Notes: generated by a model not told the origin, from the sequence alone. Shown: positions 53,788 through 63,712, numbered from the stretch's first letter. The stretch: 64,000 nucleotides of DNA from Nitrospinota bacterium (GCA_029881495.1 JAOUMJ010000007.1:59793-123792), one strand, 5' to 3'. Program-made: numbers and translations.

Positions 53788-54729
53788 TCAGATGTGTTGA
53801 ATGTCTTCTTTGACCTTCTTCTTTACAATGGTAGCGGCGGCCATCTTCACTTTTGGGATCAGTATTTTTGCGGTCGTTTCGAGCCCTTTGTAAAGCTGAA
53901 GGTCTTCCTTGTCCACCACGTCTACCGCGCCTATTTCTTCCGCCCTGAACCGCTGTTTGCTCCCCTTTTGAGCCACGGAGCTAACAATAACGACCGGCTT
54001 TGGCATATGGATCATAAGCTTTTTCAGGAATGTAACACCGTCCATTTTCGGCATGATTATATCCAGGGTAATAACATCGGGATCCAGCTCCAGTATCCTT
54101 TCCCTCGCATGGTACGGATCCTCCGCGTCGCCGATCACCTCAATATCCTTGTCGGTATGAAGAGCATTGGTGATGATCTGCCTGATGGTGGATGAATCGT
54201 CGACAACAAGTACCCTTATCTTTCTGCTGGCAAGAGCCTTTTTCTTCTGTTCAAGCTGAAGGGTCATTTCCGAGCGTTCGATAAGTTTTGACTCTATTTC
54301 GCCTTTTTCGGTGTCGAAATAGATCTTCCTACCGTTGTTGCCTCCCACTTCCCATGTCTTGATCTTTATTCCGTAGTGATCCAGCAGAGTTTTGGCAAGT
54401 TCGATATTCTTTTTACCAATCCCTTCCCCGGCGCTTAGATGTCCAACTACAGCTCCGCCGCCAAAAACGTGCGCCTGAAGATTTTTTATATCCGGGTCGA
54501 GTTTCATCATCATCTCGACAAGTTTTTCAGTCGCATAGTCGCCGTACTTCCCTTTCATGGATTCGACCTTTTCTCCGGTAGGGAGCATGTAGTGGTTTAT
54601 GCCGCCGTATTTCATCTTCGGGTTATACAGGCATATAGCAACGCAGGAGCCGAGCAGGGTGGAAAACATGGCAGGATGCTTGGAAACGGCCATTTCACCC
54701 GGCAAAATAAATACATTCTTCTTTTCCAT
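53788..54729 (-). CDS. CheD-receiver fusion protein
   Basis: A 313-residue protein with a CheD domain (about 1-155; FSTLLGSCVAICLYNPKMK, with Cys29, and His46 in GGINHYMLP) joined through a short helix to a CheY-like receiver (about 171-290; VVDDSSTIRQII, acceptor Asp223 in ITLDIIMPKMDG, and KPVVIVSSVAQKG). The receiver resembles the N-terminal half of CheB (SSVAQKGS...AIGAVDVV-like end), but the methylesterase domain is absent: the chain stops at IQHI. CheD deamidates chemoreceptors, so phosphorylation by CheA could gate that activity. It is 20 bases downstream of cheA. Confidence 0.88.
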   Translation of the reverse strand: MEKKNVFILPGEMAVSKHPAMFSTLLGSCVAICLYNPKMKYGGINHYMLPTGEKVESMKGKYGDYATEKLVEMMMKLDPDIKNLQAHVFGGGAVVGHLSAGEGIGKKNIELAKTLLDHYGIKIKTWEVGGNNGRKIYFDTEKGEIESKLIERSEMTLQLEQKKKALASRKIRVLVVDDSSTIRQIITNALHTDKDIEVIGDAEDPYHARERILELDPDVITLDIIMPKMDGVTFLKKLMIHMPKPVVIVSSVAQKGSKQRFRAEEIGAVDVVDKEDLQLYKGLETTAKILIPKVKMAAATIVKKKVKEDIQHI

Positions 54730-54749
54730 TATTACTTCCTTGCTAAAAG

Positions 54750-56927
54750 TTATTGCTCTGATTGTTCAATTATACCGTTGATGTCCAAAATCATGGCCAA
54801 CCGGCTACCATCATATACTGAAACCCCTTCATACGGAGACGGTTTTCGCAAAGTCTCAAGCCCCAAATTCTTGTAGATGATCTGGCGTTGACCTATAACC
54901 ATATCTACCATCAGACATACTCTTCTCCTCTTTTGTTGTACCAGCACGATAATCGATTCATATGGATCAGTATGATCCGATTTGACTTTGAAAAGCTGGT
55001 GAAGCCGAACCAGTTTCAGGATTTCCCCGCGCCTTCGGATGATTTCCGCTTTCCCCTCCACGGAAGAAATTTCACCAGGTTTGAGCCTGAATGATTCTAT
55101 GACCAGTTCTATAGGGATAAGGAATACAGACTTTCCAACCGAAATGGCGAGACCTTTTTTTACAAGCGTGGTTTGTGTGAGGGGGAAACGTAATATGATC
55201 TCAAGGCCCTTTCCGATCTCAGTATTGATAGTTATATTCCCCCCCATTTCCGTGATGTATGAATGTACGATATCCATTCCAACACCTCTGCCGGATGTTT
55301 CGGTGATAGTGCTTGAAGTAGAAAATCCGGGGACGAATATGTAGTTGAGGATTTCATTTTTCGTAAGAGTGCCGCCGGTGACGCTATCAAGCAGTCCCGC
55401 TTTGATGGCTTTCATTTTCACTTTTTCCGGGTCAATACCCCTGCCGTTATCCTTTACGGAAATATTCATCATCGTATCGCCGGCGGTGGCGGCAATAGAG
55501 ATCAAACCTTCCTCGCTTTTTTTTGACGCCAGGCGCTCCTCGGGAGTTTCAATTCCGTGATCCATGCTGTTACGCAGCATATGGACCAAAATGGTTTCGA
55601 GTTTTGGGACAAGACTCTTGTCTACCATCTCCTCTTCACCGCTGAGAGAGAGCCAGACCTTTTTACCCAGAGATTTCTGCTCATCCCGGATGATTCGAGG
55701 GAGTTTCTGGAAGGCTTCGCCAATCGGCACCTTTCTGATGTCGTAGAGATCCGAAGAGAGTGATTCAGTAAGTTCCTGGAGTGTCTGAGTAGCATCCCTG
55801 ATGCTGTTCAATTGCCCCTTAAGGTCGCCGTTGCCGCCAGCGATCGAATTTTGTATGTAGTTGAAGAACTCCGAAATCGTCACCAGTTCGCCGGCGGTAT
55901 CGATAGCCTTGTCGAGTTTCGACTGGTCGACCTTGATCTGCCTGGAAAGTGATGGTTCCGCAGGCTCGGGGCGTTCCGGTTTCGGTACTGCTAGTTCGGG
56001 GCCGGATTCGCTGTCTGGCTCAGTTGTTGGCGCTGCCTCTGTTTCAGCTCTTACTTCCGGTTTTACCCTCATCACGCCCTGTTCATATTTTGCGAGCGCC
56101 TCTTCGACTATTTGGGCAAGTACCTCGTCAAATCCGCTCTCATCGTGATAGAACATTTCCAGCTCTTCGAGAAGGTCATTAATAAGCTGAATCTGCTCTT
56201 CCTGCCCTTTTTCCTCGTGCTTTTTCAATAAAAAGTCCAAATTTGTGGTGACGGCAGAGTATTGCTGGTCGGAAAGGTTCCCTTCATTAACCTCCTTGAC
56301 GATGGTTTCAAGGTTCGTGATCTCGCGGGTGACATCTACCCCTTTGCATAAAATGGTGATGGCTTCGGTTTTTGAGGCCCTTCTGTCAGCCAGGAGGTGG
56401 GGGGCAACATCCTGTATCAAGGTGAAAATATCCTTTAACGGCTGGTTGGTTTGAAGTTCCAGCTGAATCTCCGGGTGTCTCATGAATATCATCAATTCCT
56501 TGCGAAGATCGGCGCCGGCCCCACTCTCTTCCGGGGAGAGGACGCTTGAGACCTGCTCAAGAAAAGATTCTTCCTTCCCGGTCAGGGAACCTTTGGCAGA
56601 GCTGTCCGTGAGCCGGGAGAACATCATCTTTATGTGGTCGTTCCCCTCAAGGAGGAGATTGATGATATGCGTAGTGACCTCTCTCTCCCGTTTACGGATC
56701 TTGTCAACAAGGCTCTCCATCTGATGGAGGAAAAGCTTCATCTCGGAAAGACCGAAAAGCGAACTGTTCCCTTTTAAGGAGTGCAGGCTCCTGAAAATAT
56801 TATCGATCGCGCTTTTGCTTGTCGGGTCGCGTTCAAGATTGATGACATCTCTTTCCAGATCGGAGACAAACTCAGAGGCTTCTGAAAGGAAGGCGTCAAA
56901 AATCTCCTTTTCCGAATTTTTGGACAT
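54750..56927 (-). CDS. cheA: Chemotaxis histidine kinase CheA
   Basis: A 725-residue CheA. The N-terminal Hpt domain has its phosphorylated His49 in FRSLHSLKGNSSLFG; a long helical and Pro/Glu-rich stretch (about 120-330) replaces a typical P2 domain; then the dimerisation helices (SRQIKVDQSKLDKAIDTAGE, about 330-390), the ATPase domain (HMLRNSMDHGIETPEER, DNGRGIDPEKVK, GRGVGMDIV) and the CheW-like domain (about 590-725, with FLIPIELVIESFRL). It is co-transcribed with the CheD-receiver fusion. No cheW, cheY, cheR or receptor gene lies in the window, so either they are elsewhere or this is a minimal signalling module. Confidence 0.94.
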   Translation of the reverse strand: MSKNSEKEIFDAFLSEASEFVSDLERDVINLERDPTSKSAIDNIFRSLHSLKGNSSLFGLSEMKLFLHQMESLVDKIRKREREVTTHIINLLLEGNDHIKMMFSRLTDSSAKGSLTGKEESFLEQVSSVLSPEESGAGADLRKELMIFMRHPEIQLELQTNQPLKDIFTLIQDVAPHLLADRRASKTEAITILCKGVDVTREITNLETIVKEVNEGNLSDQQYSAVTTNLDFLLKKHEEKGQEEQIQLINDLLEELEMFYHDESGFDEVLAQIVEEALAKYEQGVMRVKPEVRAETEAAPTTEPDSESGPELAVPKPERPEPAEPSLSRQIKVDQSKLDKAIDTAGELVTISEFFNYIQNSIAGGNGDLKGQLNSIRDATQTLQELTESLSSDLYDIRKVPIGEAFQKLPRIIRDEQKSLGKKVWLSLSGEEEMVDKSLVPKLETILVHMLRNSMDHGIETPEERLASKKSEEGLISIAATAGDTMMNISVKDNGRGIDPEKVKMKAIKAGLLDSVTGGTLTKNEILNYIFVPGFSTSSTITETSGRGVGMDIVHSYITEMGGNITINTEIGKGLEIILRFPLTQTTLVKKGLAISVGKSVFLIPIELVIESFRLKPGEISSVEGKAEIIRRRGEILKLVRLHQLFKVKSDHTDPYESIIVLVQQKRRRVCLMVDMVIGQRQIIYKNLGLETLRKPSPYEGVSVYDGSRLAMILDINGIIEQSEQ

Positions 56928-57188
56928 ACTTTATGGAACTCTATGTAATTTCAAAATATACTTCGCCTGCCGAATATGGAAACGGTTATTCCACGTTTTT
57001 TCAATTATTGTTTAAATTTCACTTAAACGTGTATATTATATCGTCTTTTAGTTAATGAACATAAGAATGGATAATTCATTATTTTGGGTTTGGCGGGCAA
57101 ACTGGAAAATTTTCAGAAGTGACGAAACAGTACAATACAGATTGTAAGTATTTTATAGTTTCTTTCCGTTTTTAAAGAGGTAATCAGG

Positions 57189-57770
57189 TTGGCAAAGCAG
57201 TATTGGCAGGCACGGATTGGGCAAAATATTGAAGTGGCACAGCTTTTATCCGGAGATGAGGCCATTCTGGAAAATATTGAAAAGTCGGCGGATGTAATCG
57301 TAAAAGCATACCAGGGGGGGGGGAAACTCCTTCTCTGCGGAAACGGCGGGAGCGCCGCTGATTCACAACATATTGCCGCTGAACTTGTGAGCAGGTTCTA
57401 CCGGGAGAGAAAAGCCCTTGATGCCGAGGCTCTGACGGTTAACAGCTCTTCCATCACCGCTATCGGGAACGACTATTCCTATGACTCGGTATTCTCAAGG
57501 CAGGTGGAGGCAAAAGGACGGAAAGGGGACGTCCTGATAGGTATCTCAACAAGCGGGAATTCCCCGAATGTTATAAAGGCGATTGAAAAAGGGAACGAGA
57601 TAGGGATGATTACGGTTGGCCTGACCGGCTCAAGGAAAGAAGCGGCGATCAACAAATCAGCTTCAATCGTAATTGGAGTTCCATCCAGCGTAACCCCCCG
57701 TATCCAGGAAATGCATATTCTGATTGGGCATATGATTTGTGAGTATATTGAGGAGAAGCTGTTTCCTTGA
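57189..57770 (+). CDS. gmhA: Sedoheptulose-7-phosphate isomerase (SIS domain)
   Basis: A 193-residue SIS-domain isomerase that makes D-glycero-D-manno-heptose 7-phosphate for the LPS inner core. Family marks: LLLCGNGGSAADSQHIAAEL (about 47-66), RKALDAEALTVNSSSITAIG, IGISTSGNSPNVIKAI and VPSSVTPRIQEMHILIGH. It starts at TTG (57189) with AGAGG correctly spaced before it; no suitable ATG exists upstream. It opens a run of surface-polysaccharide genes. Confidence 0.92.
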   Translation: MAKQYWQARIGQNIEVAQLLSGDEAILENIEKSADVIVKAYQGGGKLLLCGNGGSAADSQHIAAELVSRFYRERKALDAEALTVNSSSITAIGNDYSYDSVFSRQVEAKGRKGDVLIGISTSGNSPNVIKAIEKGNEIGMITVGLTGSRKEAAINKSASIVIGVPSSVTPRIQEMHILIGHMICEYIEEKLFP

Positions 57771-57856
57771 ATCTCTGACGCAAACAAGGAATTGTTTTAC
57801 GGGTGACCGGAGAATAATTCATAGCTCATAACATAAGGATTTTGGAGTTAAAGAAA

Positions 57857-58978
57857 ATGAAGTTCGTCGACCTCTCGGCACAGCAAGGCAGAATAAGAAG
57901 CGATATTGATAGGCGGATAAACGCGGTTCTGGAACATGGGCAATACATCATGGGGCCGGAGATCGCCGAACTGGAGAAAGCCCTTGCGGACTATTTAGGA
58001 GTCAAGCATGCCATATCATGTTCATCCGGTACGGATGCGCTTATGATGGCGTTGATGGCACTCGGAATCGGCCCTGGGGATGCGGTAATCACAACACCCT
58101 TTACGTTTATCGCGACTGCGGAGGCTGTCAGCCTCGTGGGGGCAACGCCGGTATTTGCCGATATTGATCCAAGAACTTTCAATATCGACCCAGCCAAAAT
58201 AAAAGGGGGAATTGAGTATGCGAAAAAGAGCGGCCTGATCCCGAAAGGGATTATAACAGTCGACCTTTTTGGTCTTCCGGCAGAATACGAGTCTATCGAA
58301 GCTATCGCGAAAGAGGAAAGCCTTTTCCTTATTGAGGACGCATGCCAGGGATTCGGCGGGGAGTACAGGGGGAAAAAACTGTGCGGATTTGGCGATTTCG
58401 CGGCAACAAGCTTTTTTCCTGCCAAGCCGCTTGGCTGTTATGGCGACGGAGGAGCGCTGTTTACAAATGACGACAAACTTGCGCACATTGCCAAGTCACT
58501 TAGAATTCACGGGACTGGAGATTCCCAATACGACAACGTAAGGGTAGGGATAAACGGCAGGATGGATTCAATACAGGCGGCAATTCTCCTGTCGAAGCTG
58601 GACATTTTCAAGGATGAAGTAGAAGCCCGTCACCGCGTTGCCGCCAAATACACCGAAGGTCTGAAAGGGGTCGTTGAAACACCATTTCTGCCTGATGGAA
58701 TGCGTAGCGGCTGGGCTCAGTATTCAGTTCTCTCGGACAAGAGGGACAAAATAAGGGGACAACTGCAAAAAGAGGGGATCCCTACAGCGGTGTATTATCC
58801 AAAGCCTCTTCACCTACAGGGGGCATATGCCACCCTTGGACTCTCAAAAGGGGATTTCCCGGTATCGGAAAATGCAGCGAGTAGGATATTCAGCCTGCCG
58901 ATGCATCCTTATCTCGGCGATAAGGAGATCGAATCTGTAGTTAAGGCCATTCACCGCGCTGTAAAAAGCGAGGGTTGA
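57857..58978 (+). CDS. DegT/DnrJ/EryC1/StrS-type sugar aminotransferase
   Basis: A 373-residue PLP-dependent aminotransferase acting on nucleotide-linked keto-sugars for surface glycans. The PLP lysine is Lys190 in ATSFFPAKPLGCYGDGGALF; other marks are SCSSGTDALMMALMALG, EDACQGFGGEYRGKK and GINGRMDSIQAAIL. The ATG at 57857 has TTGGAG nine bases before it and is preferred to the TTG at 57842. It lies 86 bases after gmhA and may belong to the same operon. The sugar substrate (e.g. a 3-keto- or 4-keto-hexose) cannot be told. Confidence 0.92.
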   Translation: MKFVDLSAQQGRIRSDIDRRINAVLEHGQYIMGPEIAELEKALADYLGVKHAISCSSGTDALMMALMALGIGPGDAVITTPFTFIATAEAVSLVGATPVFADIDPRTFNIDPAKIKGGIEYAKKSGLIPKGIITVDLFGLPAEYESIEAIAKEESLFLIEDACQGFGGEYRGKKLCGFGDFAATSFFPAKPLGCYGDGGALFTNDDKLAHIAKSLRIHGTGDSQYDNVRVGINGRMDSIQAAILLSKLDIFKDEVEARHRVAAKYTEGLKGVVETPFLPDGMRSGWAQYSVLSDKRDKIRGQLQKEGIPTAVYYPKPLHLQGAYATLGLSKGDFPVSENAASRIFSLPMHPYLGDKEIESVVKAIHRAVKSEG

Positions 58979-58985
58979 TACCTTT

Positions 58986-60623
58986 CTACATCTTTTCCTT
59001 GTATCTTGAATATCCTTCTCTTAATACGATGAAGGTACAATAGCCAAAGAAGGAGAATACGACTAATATTCCCGGTAGAATTACATATTGCTTAAACAGG
59101 CGTTTGTCGGTGGAAGGATTGATGTATGAGCTGGTAACCGGCGAAACGATTGAGTATATGCCACCCTGCACGCCGGCCTCGGTTTCTTTATAATCTTCAG
59201 AAATTTCAACGCACAATGAGACCCATTTTTTGTAGTCTTCGATGATTAACACGAGCTGTTCTTCAATTTCAGTCCGTAAAGTATCTTTTCGTTCCTTTGT
59301 GAATTCCCCTCTGGGATTCTTGATGGTTTCAAGGTCATTTTTCAGAAGGGCAATCTCATATTCGATCTCCGCATAGCTATTTACGCCTTTTAATAGCCTA
59401 TCGTTCAAGTCCTGAAGATACTGATTGTTTTTGCCAGCTTCTCCCGACCTGAAAACCCTTTCCAAAAGAGAGTCGTCAATGGTAGGCATTTCGCTTCTCA
59501 TTAAAGGAACACTGTTTCCCGTGGTCGATCTAGCGAATGACGTTGAAGCGGATGTTACGCTTTTGGGGTTCATTATTTTATTAATGGTAGATTCCAAAGC
59601 GGCATTGTTTCTGGCAATGATCTCCTTCTCGGCAGTTTTGTCAAAATATTCCTTTTCCAGGTAAAATTTTCTTTTTTCAACGTCTTTATATATTCCAAAG
59701 TTTTTAGGTATGGAATACCAGGCACTTAGTTGGCGCGAGAGGTCGTTCTTTACATAGAAGAATGCTTCCTTGAGCGAGATTTTGTGTTTTTTCGAGATTA
59801 TATTCGATAAATCCCTTGAGGCTTCAAGCTTGTTCATGGCGTCGATGAATAGCTGCAGGTTTTTGTATAGTGTGTCGTAAATATTTCCATATTCAAGCGT
59901 CACAAGCTTGTCAAATTCGATGAGCCTCAATGGGTCCGGGATATTGCTGTAGAGGTACTGCTCCTTGAACTTCATCGCCCAGAAAGTAGGGATATCACTC
60001 ATGACGGTATCTCTCATCTCTTTAGGCCAGTCTTTAATTGCAGCCGTATTCTGGTTTGAATCCATATATATCTGCACCATAGACGGGTTTATCACATGAA
60101 ATAGCTTTTCCTTGTCATCTTTCTTCTCATCAGCAGGTTTGCCTTCATTATTCGCATCTTTATTGTTTGGATTTTCCATGATAGTTTGCGGTTTATAGAC
60201 GTTTTTAAAAGATGCGGAAAACGCGGAAATAAAATCGCTCTTTCTTATGCTTTTCAAGCCTGCCTTGTTGTACACAGCTGAAAGTATGTCAGGTGAAACC
60301 ATATCATTTGGATTGAAGTTCATGCCGTTCGGATACTTCATATCCATAACTCCATTAAACTGTAGCGCCAAATCGACCGAATATCTGATGAACCGCTCAT
60401 TGGATGTTTTTATCCAGTAAAAAGAGAAAAAGAGAGCTAAAAGCACAAATGTAAGGAAAGCCGCAATCCTTATTTTTCTGGAGTGTTTTAGGAGTGAATT
60501 GGCTATGCCGAATAAATCTACTTCATCGCTGTCGTCCATAAAAAGCGCCTGGTTTCTTGTCTGTTCAAAGGCCTGCATTTCACTTCTGGCTGGAAGTTTC
60601 TCTTTTTCCTTTTCACCCTTCAT
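58986..60623 (-). CDS. Wzz-like polysaccharide chain-length/co-polymerase protein
   Basis: A 545-residue protein with the polysaccharide co-polymerase plan: a short cytoplasmic N-terminus, a transmembrane helix (about 51-72, IRIAAFLTFVLLALFFSFYW), a long mostly helical periplasmic region with coiled coils (about 330-480) and a second helix near the C-terminus (about 513-533, QYVILPGILVVFSFFGYCTF). No kinase domain is present. It is longer than usual Wzz proteins (about 325-380 residues) and contains a Lys/Asp/Asn-rich low-complexity insert (about 150-175). Wzz identity is inferred from topology and the sugar-gene neighbours. Confidence 0.65.
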   Translation of the reverse strand: MKGEKEKEKLPARSEMQAFEQTRNQALFMDDSDEVDLFGIANSLLKHSRKIRIAAFLTFVLLALFFSFYWIKTSNERFIRYSVDLALQFNGVMDMKYPNGMNFNPNDMVSPDILSAVYNKAGLKSIRKSDFISAFSASFKNVYKPQTIMENPNNKDANNEGKPADEKKDDKEKLFHVINPSMVQIYMDSNQNTAAIKDWPKEMRDTVMSDIPTFWAMKFKEQYLYSNIPDPLRLIEFDKLVTLEYGNIYDTLYKNLQLFIDAMNKLEASRDLSNIISKKHKISLKEAFFYVKNDLSRQLSAWYSIPKNFGIYKDVEKRKFYLEKEYFDKTAEKEIIARNNAALESTINKIMNPKSVTSASTSFARSTTGNSVPLMRSEMPTIDDSLLERVFRSGEAGKNNQYLQDLNDRLLKGVNSYAEIEYEIALLKNDLETIKNPRGEFTKERKDTLRTEIEEQLVLIIEDYKKWVSLCVEISEDYKETEAGVQGGIYSIVSPVTSSYINPSTDKRLFKQYVILPGILVVFSFFGYCTFIVLREGYSRYKEKM

Positions 60624-60938
60624 GTTTAACTTTTACCTTTCAAGTAATGAATTTTCAATTAAATTGAATTCGCCAATAGCCATAATAAAATCATATATGT
60701 CATATTAAAGGAAAATTCCAAAAAATCGGAAAATATGCAAATACCCTCAGTATGAGCATTTTTCAGTAAGTTAGTCTATCATCAAATAAGAAGAAAGATA
60801 AAAAATATTTAGTATTCAGTTTTTCATTTCCATTCGGATTGATTAAAACCCAATGTTCAAATGCAAGATATTCCAATAATGTGGAAGTTTTGATGATGAA
60901 GGAGAAAGACGCAACGTGGCACGCATGAATCAGGAATC
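60624..60938. other. AT-rich intergenic region
   Basis: About 315 bases of AT-rich sequence between two minus-strand genes, likely carrying the promoter of the Wzz-like gene. No gene, repeat or RNA was recognised. Confidence 0.5.
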
Positions 60939-62072
60939 TTATTCTCCCAGGATCTCAGCTCTCTCTTTCAGGAGATCGGCTTTCTTTTTCAGCAGAAACG
61001 AAATATCTTTTTGCACAAGCTCGCGCTCTTCAGCCACTAATTCAAGGTTCTGCTTTAGAGATTCAAAAATACGCTGGTTTTGCTCCTTTACGGATATATA
61101 TTTTTCGTCAATTGATTGAAGGTCCTTGCCTTTTTTAAATATCTTCTCTTCCACGCTGTTTATTGCCTTCTCGTTTTGTAGGTATGCTTCTCTGTCGATT
61201 TCGACTCCCTTGGAGGCGAGCAGGGCTATTTCTAGATCATTTGGGTATTTTGATCTCAAGTAGCTAAGGATGATTCCGCTTTCAAACATGTCGCCTGCTT
61301 TTTTCATGATCTTGGACGCAGGGACAAGGTCACGATCCCGAAGCAATCCCTTTTCGTAAAATTCGAACAATTCCCATGATGCGAATTGTTGCCTGTAAGT
61401 TTTCTTCACTTTGTTGCCCTGCAAATAATAGGCCCAATACCAGCTATCCGAAAACCAGAGATAGGTTTCGCTATCAAGAAGAAGAGCTTCAAACAATAGA
61501 ATTTCATACTTCTGTTCGTCCAGCAGGACTTTTGATGCTAGAGCTTTATTCATAGCAATATAGAAATTTGATGTGAGATTCAATTTTTCAAAGAATGAAA
61601 CGTTGTTTTTCAGCGGTTGCACAGATGCGATCTTAACGGAAATCGCGATGAAGAATCCTGCAATAACGATGGCTACAATTTCCTTCCTTTTTTTATCCGA
61701 AATTGAGATTTTCGGCAATGCATATATTGAATTGTGATCACCATTTTCCTCTGTTTTAAAGGATTCAAGAATACGGAGAAGGAAATAGATAAAAATGAGG
61801 ATAATGGGGAGTATTGCCAGTGAGGCGTAAACTCCGAAATGCCTTAATGTTCCCGCAAATATTTCAATAGGTATAATTTGCAGGTCAGGGGTTTTGAAGT
61901 GTATAGGGGTGTAATTGAAGCCTACAATCCTGCCGCCGGTATGTTCATTCAGTAACCATTGAAGGACATCGTCATACAAGCCTACTATCAGGAGGATGAC
62001 CAGAATATGGAATATTGGGCCGGCGGATTCCGGCAACAGCCTTGAAAGTTCCCTGTATATTTTATGACGCAT
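60939..62072 (-). CDS. Membrane protein with C-terminal coiled coil, function unknown
   Basis: A 377-residue protein with about three hydrophobic segments in the first 150 residues (near 18-37, 77-95 and 130-150), a soluble middle part rich in aromatic residues (ETYLWFSDSWYWAYYL) and a long charged coiled coil at the end (about 300-377: EEKIFKKGKDLQSIDEKYIS, then ELVAEERELVQKDISFLLKK). It overlaps the upstream GT-C-like gene by 11 bases, so the two are co-translated and probably work together in glycan assembly. No family was recognised. Confidence 0.7.
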   Translation of the reverse strand: MRHKIYRELSRLLPESAGPIFHILVILLIVGLYDDVLQWLLNEHTGGRIVGFNYTPIHFKTPDLQIIPIEIFAGTLRHFGVYASLAILPIILIFIYFLLRILESFKTEENGDHNSIYALPKISISDKKRKEIVAIVIAGFFIAISVKIASVQPLKNNVSFFEKLNLTSNFYIAMNKALASKVLLDEQKYEILLFEALLLDSETYLWFSDSWYWAYYLQGNKVKKTYRQQFASWELFEFYEKGLLRDRDLVPASKIMKKAGDMFESGIILSYLRSKYPNDLEIALLASKGVEIDREAYLQNEKAINSVEEKIFKKGKDLQSIDEKYISVKEQNQRIFESLKQNLELVAEERELVQKDISFLLKKKADLLKERAEILGE

Positions 62073-63441
62073 TGAGTGAGAAATAATAAATAGGGATCAG
62101 GTATCCGAAAAGTGACACCAGGTTTAATGAAATGAAAAACAGCGCAACTGTCTTTTTCAGGTCAAAGCCAGTGGCGCGCCTTGAAAATTCATTGATCCCG
62201 AACATTGCAAATATTGTGATCGGCGCGATGGCATAAGAAAGGTACCTGCCGGATACGCGGTCGACAAGTTCCGGGGAGAAGAACGTAAAGAAGATGGAGA
62301 TAAATATCACGGATATAAATACGATACATAGATAAATTACCCGCATTTCTGGAGTTTGCCACTCCCCCCTGCTATCTGAAACGATGGAATTTCGGATTTT
62401 TCCTGCGACACCGGCGATAACTCCTCCAGAGAAGATCGCAAGTAAAATATAAAAACCGAAGCTCATTTTGTGTATCATCTGGCCGTATGTAAACCAAAAT
62501 GTGACGAATATTATTCCCAAGCCTTTTATCCATTTGACCAGTGTGAGTAATTCCAGTTTGTCCTGGGTAGAGTAGGAAAAACTGAGCGCCAACCCAAGCC
62601 TGTCCGCAATTTGAATGACAGCTTTCGGGAACATTATTTCGCAAAAAACAGCTACCGCCAGAACCGAGATGGCGATGAAACCTATCTTTTTTATAACTTC
62701 AATTACATATTCCTTGAAAGTGGAGCCTCTAAGAATAAGCGTAATTCCTGCGAGTACCAGAGGGAAAAGCAGGACAGCATGCTTCTTTGTAAGCAAACCG
62801 ACAGTGCAAACTGAGATTAGAATTAATATTTCCTCATAGGTTATTTTGCCCCGCTTGATGTAGGCGCAAAGAACGTAAAAGACTAGTGTGAAAACGAGGA
62901 TTGCCAAAGCGTCCGCGTTTACCACAACTGTCTGGTATGAAATTTGCGGGTGCATCCCGGCAAAAAGAGTGGCCAGGTATGGGATGAAAGAGTCGGACTT
63001 ACTGTCGAACACCAGGCTTGTCGTGAGGAAGATCATCCATAGCGTTGCCATCGTTATTATCAATGAGACAAACCTGCACATCAAAAGCGCCGTTTCCACA
63101 GTTTCAGGATGAAATATCCTTAAAGGCAATGCGGCCAGAAGGTAATATAATGGCGGCCTTGTGCCTGATATATCTTCTGTATGTTGCCCGATAGCCGTTT
63201 CCCGGAACAGTGTCGCCATCCTGGGAGGTTTCCTCATTTCAGCCCTTTCCCAGGCATTGGTCTCCGTCATGGAGTTTATGATCATCTCCTGGTTTGACTC
63301 TCCCTCTCCGTATCCGGCAAGTTGCAGGACGTAATCAAAGTGGTTTGGTTCGTCGTTTCCGAGCCATGGCGGGATTAGTATCGCGAACACGATTGATTTC
63401 ACAAGGAGAAAACTGAAAAGTAATGTTCTTTTATCGCTCAT
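62062..63441 (-). CDS. Polytopic membrane protein, GT-C/DUF2142-like glycosyltransferase
   Basis: A 459-residue protein with about ten transmembrane helices. After the first helix comes IPPWLGNDEPNHFDYVLQLA, in which the Asp-Glu pair and the following His match the first-loop acidic motif of GT-C lipid-linked sugar transferases; a large loop follows with GTRPPLYYLLAALPLRIFHP. This layout is shared by GT39/ArnT-like and DUF2142 proteins. The donor would be a polyprenyl-linked sugar and the acceptor a surface glycan or lipid. It overlaps the next gene by 11 bases. Confidence 0.75.
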   Translation of the reverse strand: MSDKRTLLFSFLLVKSIVFAILIPPWLGNDEPNHFDYVLQLAGYGEGESNQEMIINSMTETNAWERAEMRKPPRMATLFRETAIGQHTEDISGTRPPLYYLLAALPLRIFHPETVETALLMCRFVSLIITMATLWMIFLTTSLVFDSKSDSFIPYLATLFAGMHPQISYQTVVVNADALAILVFTLVFYVLCAYIKRGKITYEEILILISVCTVGLLTKKHAVLLFPLVLAGITLILRGSTFKEYVIEVIKKIGFIAISVLAVAVFCEIMFPKAVIQIADRLGLALSFSYSTQDKLELLTLVKWIKGLGIIFVTFWFTYGQMIHKMSFGFYILLAIFSGGVIAGVAGKIRNSIVSDSRGEWQTPEMRVIYLCIVFISVIFISIFFTFFSPELVDRVSGRYLSYAIAPITIFAMFGINEFSRRATGFDLKKTVALFFISLNLVSLFGYLIPIYYFSLNAS

Positions 63442-63712
63442 CTGCTGCCATTCAGTTAAACTTGTTTCCTCATTTGCGCCTAATAAATAAATATCAATTC
63501 AAAAAAAGCCATACGAGACTGATACTGTATTAATCGGAATTATTAATCAATCCCTGTATAGGAAAATTTCTGAGCATATTCGACCTAGACTTTAACACTC
63601 TGAAAGGGGAAATCCCCTAAAAAAAGAATCAACCTGTTTTAAAGGATATAGTTACATTCTTCGCATTAATTTTGTTAAAATTTCTAGCTTCGCAAATATA
63701 GGAGATACGGAA
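63442..63712. other. Intergenic region before leuC
   Basis: About 270 bases between divergent genes. A small hairpin AGGGG-AAAT-CCCCT (63605-63618) lies about 95 bases before leuC and is followed by A residues; it is too short to call a terminator or attenuator. Confidence 0.45.

Noticed and set aside
63605..63618. Short hairpin upstream of leuC considered as an attenuator or terminator
   Set aside because: Only five base pairs, no T-run on either strand in the right place, and no leucine-codon leader peptide was seen.
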